DNA of 64,000 nucleotides from Mesodorylaimus sp. YZB2_4 (lineage: Eukaryota; Nematoda; Enoplea; Dorylaimida; Dorylaimidae), in NCBI GenBank assembly GCA_030248295.1, contig JASANH010001039.1, positions 682,001 to 746,000 of the forward strand, read 5' to 3'. The first letter of the stretch is position 1; each line of letters starts with the position of its first letter. Both the position numbers and the translations under genes were made by a program. Positions 57,751 to 64,000 of this stretch are shown here, piece after piece. The notes beneath the pieces were generated by a model. It was not told the origin of the DNA. It saw nothing but the letters and a program-made list of their open reading frames with translations, and did no database searches.

Positions 57751-58055
57751 CACAGCCCAAGGTCATTTGAACTCAGGACAATGTCGCGGAGATGATTTAT
57801 CGTAGTGAACATGATTCGTGCACTCGATTTCCCCCATTGCCAGTGTTCATTTAATATGGACCTGAATTTACGCTGCATTGATTCAAGGCAGTCACGTTCA
57901 TCAGCGCGAAAGAAATTAGGATGTGGCGAATAGAAAACCTGCCTGACCGTACCTCGCACTTCACCATATCGTCTGTGTTCATTGAACATGCACCTAATAA
58001 GGCCTAAACCTGAAATGTACGCTGATGAGCTCTGGGCATTCCGAAGATAACTGTG
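57751..58055 (-). other. Unidentified minus-strand open frame, possible exon
   Basis: The minus strand is open from about 58098 to TAG near 57750 (about 115 codons). It includes SYLRNAQSSSAYISGLGLIR, CMFNEHRRYGEVRGTV, FYSPHPNFFRADERDCLESM and ILNEHWQWG. An acceptor-like TTTACGCACAG ends at 58056, so it might be a last exon from 58055. The sequence has a protein-like composition but I do not recognise it and it has no supported partner exon. Adjacent to the capsid-type block on the opposite strand. Confidence 0.3.
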
Positions 58056-58299
58056 CGTAAATTTTAAGAAAAGTAGGAAACAAGAAACAGGAAACCGTCA
58101 GTTTAGATAAAAGGCGTCAGAGTGCGAATTCGTTTCGAGCTCGAGTTTCTCCGGACCATAAATTGAGTAGTTTTAAAGTGAATGCTTCAGCAAACCAAGC
58201 AGATCAGACGTGCTCAAGATTACAGGTAAAGGCGGGAACAGTACGATAAATTCTCTTTTTTTTCTCCCGGATACCATTGCCTTGAAAATTTTAAGAAAA

Positions 58300-59771
58300 A
58301 TGTTACAGCCATTGCTGATCGCATTTCTTTTTGGTAAACCTTTTATTTAGCTGTTTCAGAGTAGCTGCTCTTCTTAGCAGCTGAGCATCACTTAAAAATT
58401 TAAACACGCTTTCCATTTACAGGCGGTACTTCAACTTACGTCGCCGCACGGTCAATCAGTGAATTGAAGTCAACTAGTTCTCAATTAGTTGAGCAAGGCT
58501 TTCATTTCGCCAACGTCTTCGATACGTCGGAAGAAAGCGAACACAAGGAGGCTGCTCGCAGAAAACGGTAATAATATTTATTGATGCACCCATCTCCTTT
58601 CCGCGCACCCATCTCCTACATTAGTCGACACCCTGGACGGTCGGCAATCTTACCCATACGGCAACCTAGGATTCCACGTATGAGGACACCCAAGCATAAA
58701 GGTGCTATGTGACAAAAACTTATTTTTGTGAAAAATAGATCTAAAGTTGACTTAGTGCCAGAAGGCGAAATTACCACCAGGCAGTAAGTTAAGGGGGGAA
58801 AAAAAACAAAAGAGGAAAAAAAAAAACCCCCCCCTTCTTTCTTTTTTTTTAAAAAAAGGGAGAGAAATAAAAAAAAATTTTTCTCTCCTCTTTGGAAGAA
58901 TCGGATGCTCACCACATAAAACCGAAAAATTTTTAAAAAAAAAAAATAAAAATTTTTTCCTCTTCTTTTCCCCGAAGAATTTTCCCCGCCGGGGGAAAAA
59001 AAAAAAAAAAAAAAAAACAAAAGCAAACGCCCCCCGGGGGAGAAAAAAGAGAAAGACAAGAGAGAGAAGAAGAGTTTTCTCTTTCTTAACATAAACCAAA
59101 AACACTAAATTCTTTTTCTACTTTTTCCTGCAGATTTATTAACGAAATAATCTAGGCTGGCTAATCAGACTCACAATTGCTATTCGAAATGCCCAGATAC
59201 TAAATTGCGTTCAATCATGCTAATGGACGTTCGCGAGGAAATCATATGCGAGCCTGTCAAATGGAGTAATTTTTCAGGTACTAAAAATTTGTTTTTATCA
59301 GTTTTAACAACTTGACAACAAGTTTAACATTTTTTTTTAGAATATCATGCCGCACAAACTTGTACGAATGATACAGAAAGTAAAAAGCCCTGTGAGAGCA
59401 AATGCGGTTCAAATCTCAGTTTTCGAAAAGCAACTGGCTTGGATATCGAGGAAGTGAAAAATGATGATGACGAAACTGTTAACATTACAGTCAAATACGA
59501 AAATGACGTCAACAAAAATACGGCTGCTATTGGTCCAGTTTGCAAGTAAGACAAATTCATATTTTCTGTAATTTTTTTAAATCTAATGTTCTCATTCAGA
59601 GCTACTTTGTGCGAATTTGATTGTTACAAGCCCATAATGACGAAACGATGTGGTTCAAAGGCATACGAGACTTATGTTCGGCTTGCCAAAATAAGAACAG
59701 GCGTATCATTGAAAATAATAAAAATTCTCGATATCGCCAAGGAGAACAAAGAGTGCAAGGACCTTTTGTGA
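58300..59771 (+). CDS. Small secreted cysteine-containing protein, five exons
   Basis: Exons 58300-58333, 58423-58567, 59156-59277, 59341-59545 and 59600-59771 join at GT-AG sites in one frame to give 225 residues and a TGA. Exon 1 plus the start of exon 2 give the signal peptide (MLQPLLIAFLFG). Then come a Ser/Glu-rich stretch ending AARRKR, CYSKCP, CEPVKW, a Cys pair pattern C...C..KCG, an acidic NDDDETVNITV part, GPVCKATLCEFDCYKP, RCG, and a lysine-rich end. About a dozen cysteines and NxS/T sequons suit an extracellular protein. For exon 3 I used the acceptor TCTAG at 59155; the stronger CAG at 59133 leads to a stop. Intron 2 is a homopolymer-rich block. No family recognised. Confidence 0.65.
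58790..59070. repeat. Homopolymer-rich low-complexity block
   Basis: Alternating runs of A, T, C and G (for example A11-C9, T9-A7, GGGGG before A20+, CCCCCCGGGGG) fill intron 2 of the secreted-protein gene. Inverted base blocks make it strongly structured. It may be real microsatellite-like DNA or a misassembled or low-accuracy patch; the long minus-strand frames across it (58616-59105) are artefacts of composition. Confidence 0.6.
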
Positions 59772-61970
59772 TTTTTGTAATTTCCAGGAACAATGTCATA
59801 GATTGTGTTTTAGAACTCTGGTTTTTCCCTTGTGAATACTTTAAAGTTGTATGAGCAACGTAAATTTTCAACTTTTGTGCTTTTCTAACAGCTAGAACCA
59901 GTTTTAAAAAAATACCCTGCTGTTCATTCTTGTTCATGATTTTTTTGCGCTTTTCTGGAAATGTCTGAGAGCCGTAGAAATGGATATTCCTGCATGCCAT
60001 ATCAGCAGTTTTCCTTCGTGCCCTGTCTCGGCATTAGAAAAAATATGTTGCTGGGTTGAACTTTTTCGTGAAACCACGCTAAATTTAGATGGGAAAAAGA
60101 CCGTAAATGATGGTGTGTGGTAACACTCTTAATGCACGGGCCCTATTATGTGGGATAAAACGCTGACTTTTGGATAAAATTATGTGTATAAGGAATAAAA
60201 TGTTCACGCCTCTCACAGTGCAGAAAACATGGGTAATAAAGATTTTAAGGCAATATTTTGAAGAGGAAGTTTTCTCAAAATACCTTAGCTCAAGCCAAAA
60301 TTTATTTCGCTGATATCACAATGCGTTTAAAACAGTTGACTAGGCTCGAAGAATCTTTGAAAACAATGTAATAAAATTTCGACCCAGGCCTGAGGTTGAG
60401 CCTGGAAAAGAAGACCCAACCCGACCCCTCCTGCAAAGAGTTTGGTTCATCCAAAGCCCGACCTATCAGAACCTTGACCCGAACCCAAACCCACGTGTTT
60501 CAGACCCGTTCACATATACAAAATACAAAATACACAAAAATAATGATGTGAACTGTACTCACTTATTTCCAGCAAGGCACGGACAAAAAAGTATTCTATC
60601 CGGTTTTAATGTACTGTGCAAACATAAATTTGCGAGCAGGATCAGAATTCGAGCGATGCTGATAGCGCCTGTTTTAGCCTACTGTATAATCCTCATGGGC
60701 TGACGCTCAAAAGTTTTGGGAATTTTCGAAAAAACTGGTGGGAATTGCGCAGTTCTTCCAAATTTTCTGATGAAAATCCACCTGCGTCAGGAATCCAGGG
60801 AAACCTGAAACAGTAAGGGAAAATAGTGGAATTTTTGGACCTAAACCAGGGAAAACTGAGAGGCTACATTTTGAGGTTCCGATTTTGAAACTTTCAATCT
60901 AGGCCTGACATTGCACCCAGAATAGGTCGCCTTGGGCTCAAGCGATTCCTCGATGCTAACTTGTCAGTCTCCAGCTAATCCGCTATATGGTAAGTGCTGC
61001 TAGTACTATAAGGTACACGCACGATAAAGCTATGTTCCTCCTGCTTCCCTCAATTAAAAAAAGGGATATTACGAGCCAATTAATAATACAGTATCTCCTC
61101 GGTGCGCTCAGGCTCAATTTCGACTCTGCACTGGGAATTCTCGCGAATGTTTTTTTAAATTTTCACAAACAGTAGGTGCCGCACTTGTTACTCATTTTTT
61201 CAGATGTGACATAAATTCGAATAGAAAACATAACCTCACTTTTGAATGAGGCCCTTACAAGCTTCATCCTATCAAAGGAAGTTGCAATTATGCTGGCTAT
61301 GTTTTATTTCTCATATTGGCAGTCATCTCGATGAGAAAATTGCTGAGCATATAAGCCATTCTGGTATCGTCTTGATGAAGTGGACAGCTTACTGTACTTT
61401 GAAGAAACGAAGGATGTGATACAAAAACCACTTTGTCTCAGGAAAAGCGCTGCACAAAAAACCACTTTGTCGTTGCTAGATTAAGCCTGGCTGAAGTGAC
61501 CAGTGGGCTAGCGTGGGCGTGGGGGCACGTCGCCATGCCGGATATTTATCTGGATCCCAAGCCATTTCGAGTCCATTTTTGTGCATTCTGGAGCAAACGC
61601 CAATAATTTTTGTGAATCTTAGGGATATTGCATTCGCGTCAGGATTGGATCGATTTTTAAGCGTTTGCCCACCATTGTTTACCATACGAAAAACTCAAAG
61701 TCGTATGGCCTTGGCATAAAATGGTGTTTGTTGGACATACTGAATTTTAAAAGCCGAAAATCCAGTGAGAACTAAACATGATCCTGGGCTTGTTCCGCTG
61801 AAACCAGTATGAAAACTGAGCAAAGAAACAAAAGCATCTCGTTTCTCAGGACATTTGCAGTCGTGCTCTTTACAGCACGAGAAGTACGTACCTACTGACC
61901 TAGTTTACACTAATAGCATCAAAGTCTGCCAGCGAAGAAAGGCATGGACATTCTGATCTGAGCGATCATT
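59772..61970. other. Intergenic, nothing identified
   Basis: AT-rich, with a GGGTC/CCCGACC-rich segment at about 60370-60510 similar to about 24550-24700 (decayed repeat). Open frames are short and motif-free. Confidence 0.45.
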
Positions 61971-62070
61971 CTGTGTGGTTGTGCCCCGCTTTATCTATCG
62001 TCAGTCGCCGTTCATCTCGCCACTTCTCGTCTTCACGAATTAAATCGAATCAAATCCAAATCACGTCGAA

Positions 62071-63666
62071 ATGAAATCGTCCTTGCTTGTCTCGATCCTG
62101 GTCATCGTCCTATTCCCGTCTGCCGTTCTGAGCCAGGCCGCAACTCTCCAAAACTACACGATTGCGTACAAGTGCGACATCGTCTTCGTCGTCGATGAAT
62201 CAAGGAGCATCACCGACGCCAACTTCGCCACCATGATGAATGCCATCAACAGCTTGCCCAAGTACATCGAGATGGGTCCGGAAAAGGCTCGCATTGGCGT
62301 TATTATGTTCGCCGATACGTCGCGAATCGCACTCCATCTGACGGACGACAAAACAGAGGTGGAGAACTTGAAAGTAATTCAAGAAGGAGGAGGCACTAAA
62401 ACGCAAAAAGGCCTCAAAGATGCCAAGGACAAAGTGTTCGCCAAAGCCCGCCCCAACGCGATCAAACTGCTCATCCTGATCACCGATGGCGACACAAACC
62501 CCCCACATGAACCTGAAGCCGAAGAGATCGCTGCACGAATGCGTGGAGACGACGTCCAAGTCTACGCTGCCTTCGTGGGCGACATACAAAAACACACTCG
62601 CAATCACCTCGACAAGATCACCGGTGACTCGTCGCAGGTGTTTTCAATCGATGACTTCAAAGGCCTCCTGAACCTCCTCTCTCAGCAAATCCCGCAACAC
62701 ATCGACTGCCAGTTCACCCCGGTTTGCCGTTTCGACGGCCAGCAACAATGCGGCGTGGCCTGGTGGAGGCAAGTGCCCGATGAAAAAGTCGAGGGCTGCA
62801 AGAACTCGATGCCGAGCGATGACAAGCTCAAGAAGAAATGCGCCGAAGCCGACTGCAAGCAGACCTGCGACAAGTGGCCGTGGGAAGATGAGAAATGCGA
62901 GTCGAGCGGCCAAAGCGGCATCAAAAAACGTCTTGGCGAAATGCCGAAGCACCAGCAGCACGCCTACGAAAACTGCCCGAAGGAGCAACCGTACCAGTGT
63001 CCGACTTGGACTGTCCTCTCGACCACCACGCCGGCCACAACTCTGACTGGCGAAACGACCAACTCGAAGGCAGCAATCACAATGAAGACGACCACATCTG
63101 AGAAGCCGACCAAGGCTGCTGCCGTGGCCCCGATTCCGGATGGGGACGGAGGCAGTGGAGGGACGCAACCTTGGCTGATCGGTGTCATCGTCGGAGTGAT
63201 CGCTCTGGTCCTGCTCATCATCGTGATCGCAATCGTGCTGACCATGCGCAGGAAGAAAAAGCGGGAAGCCGATGCTGCTGCCGCCGCCGCTCTGGCCAAG
63301 AAGAAGGCCGAAGCTGAAGCCAAGTCGAAGTCAAAGTCGTCGATCGACAAGTCCAGCATGCAGCAGTCCAAGATGTACGGCGCGCTGCCCTACGATCGCA
63401 CGACCCGCAAAGTAGCTGACGACAGCATGGGCGTCAGCCTGACTGGGACGACAAGGAAACCACCGCCCAAAGCCGCCGAGCCAACGCCCATGAAGTCAGC
63501 CAGTCAGAAGCCCTCGAAACCGATTGGCGGTGACGCCGACGAATCGAAGTCGAAAGCGGGCGTGTCCCCAGCTGGAATGAAGGGTAGCAGTGCTCAAGGA
63601 GGGAAGCCCCCGATGGGAACGCAGAAATCCGAAGTGCCCAACAAGGCGGAGACCCAGAAGAAGTGA
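62071..63666 (+). CDS. Type I membrane protein with extracellular vWA domain
   Basis: An intronless frame of 531 residues. Signal peptide 1-22 (MKSSLLVSILVIVLFPSAVLSQ). vWA domain about 34-210 with an intact metal-ion-dependent adhesion site: D42-E-S44-R-S46, T109 in GGGTKT and D139 in ITDGD. A ten-cysteine segment (213-310) follows, then a Thr/Ser-rich stalk (315-350, likely O-glycosylated), a transmembrane helix at about 368-392, a basic stop-transfer RRKKKR, and a 135-residue Ala/Lys/Ser/Pro-rich cytoplasmic tail. Codons are strikingly GC-rich compared with the rest of the window, suggesting strong expression or a separate origin. Likely an adhesion or matrix-binding receptor; collagen-type vWA proteins and integrin alpha I domains are family analogues. 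Confidence 0.88.
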   Translation: MKSSLLVSILVIVLFPSAVLSQAATLQNYTIAYKCDIVFVVDESRSITDANFATMMNAINSLPKYIEMGPEKARIGVIMFADTSRIALHLTDDKTEVENLKVIQEGGGTKTQKGLKDAKDKVFAKARPNAIKLLILITDGDTNPPHEPEAEEIAARMRGDDVQVYAAFVGDIQKHTRNHLDKITGDSSQVFSIDDFKGLLNLLSQQIPQHIDCQFTPVCRFDGQQQCGVAWWRQVPDEKVEGCKNSMPSDDKLKKKCAEADCKQTCDKWPWEDEKCESSGQSGIKKRLGEMPKHQQHAYENCPKEQPYQCPTWTVLSTTTPATTLTGETTNSKAAITMKTTTSEKPTKAAAVAPIPDGDGGSGGTQPWLIGVIVGVIALVLLIIVIAIVLTMRRKKKREADAAAAAALAKKKAEAEAKSKSKSSIDKSSMQQSKMYGALPYDRTTRKVADDSMGVSLTGTTRKPPPKAAEPTPMKSASQKPSKPIGGDADESKSKAGVSPAGMKGSSAQGGKPPMGTQKSEVPNKAETQKK

Positions 63667-64000
63667 ACTGATCTGAGAGTGATGGAGATGTGATGCCAAT
63701 GATGTGATGATGTGAATCGTGTGCAACTCGTCTCGTGTACTCGCATGCTGATGACCCGTCAAAAACTACCAAATGCCTGGTGTGTGTCCAGTTTGAAAGG
63801 AGTAGGAGCACAAAACCATTGCTGCCGTACAGCGTTTAAAAAAAACGTGCATCTCGATATCAGTTTGTTGCTCGAACTCTCCAATTCACCTCATCAATGT
63901 GCGCAATAGGTTTGAAACGAGCCTAAAACCCTTGCTTCGGTCTGGTTCTTTTTCGCTTGAAAACGTCCATATTTAAAAACGCTCTTCCTTCAAATTCGGA
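63667..64000. other. 3' flank of the vWA gene
   Basis: A (GATG)n-like stretch follows the stop. No polyadenylation AATAAA or further gene identified before the window ends. Confidence 0.4.

Noticed and set aside
58616..59105. Minus-strand frames of 117-158 codons full of Phe, Leu and Lys
   Set aside because: They arise from homopolymer runs and overlap intron 2 of a plus-strand gene; composition is not protein-like.
62200..63371. Long minus-strand frames (up to 174 codons) opposite the vWA gene
   Set aside because: They are shadows of a GC-rich coding region; no motif or signal.
1..64000. CRISPR arrays, bacterial operons or ribosomal RNA genes
   Set aside because: No direct-repeat/spacer array, no Shine-Dalgarno-led gene series and no rRNA signature was seen; the DNA is clearly animal.

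Overview
This is animal nuclear DNA, most likely from an invertebrate. It is AT-leaning and gene-poor, with GT-AG introns from 47 bp to about 1 kb, a metazoan-type U1 snRNA gene, secreted C-type-lectin/PAN proteins, a single-pass vWA-domain protein, a decayed Maverick/Polinton-type capsid cassette and many decayed transposons. The sequence alone does not settle the phylum.

Layout. 2.7-30.3 kb holds five plus-strand paralogues of one secreted cysteine-rich family (2774-4347, 14846-15642, 17535-18364, 23055-24209, 29138-30288). Each has a signal-peptide exon and one larger exon joined by a phase-1 intron after GY.G or Y.G, and a splice acceptor lies just before every ATG. The array is broken up by an intronless sulfotransferase-like gene (7796-9049), a dead SLC46-like transporter (12438-13700), a U1 snRNA gene (19333-19495), a FLYWCH/MULE transposase relic (26433-27540) and several mobile elements. 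31-38 kb is mostly transposon: LINE reverse-transcriptase fragments, a 1.57 kb LTR element with matching 5-bp target duplications, and dispersed repeats. 38.5-52.7 kb holds three four-exon C-type-lectin/PAN genes (plus, minus, plus); the third carries a premature stop. 53.9-57.7 kb holds a degraded Polinton-like block (penton-like, core-like and major-capsid-like proteins and an adenain-type protease), preceded by a tight array of six perfect bZIP (AP-1/CRE) sites. 58.3-59.8 kb holds a previously unnoticed five-exon gene for a small secreted protein. 62.1-63.7 kb holds an intact intronless type I membrane protein with a vWA domain.

Function. The intact genes mainly encode secreted or surface proteins (cysteine-rich family, lectin/PAN, vWA receptor-like protein, small secreted protein) plus a Golgi-type sulfotransferase. 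That suits secretion, matrix or immune recognition, but no shared pathway can be shown. The repeat landscape is readable: a non-autonomous hAT-like family with two complete copies and perfect 8-bp target duplications, a short LTR element, tRNA-derived SINEs (one split by a terminal-inverted-repeat element), a mariner relic nested in an older repeat, and poly(C)/poly(G) runs.
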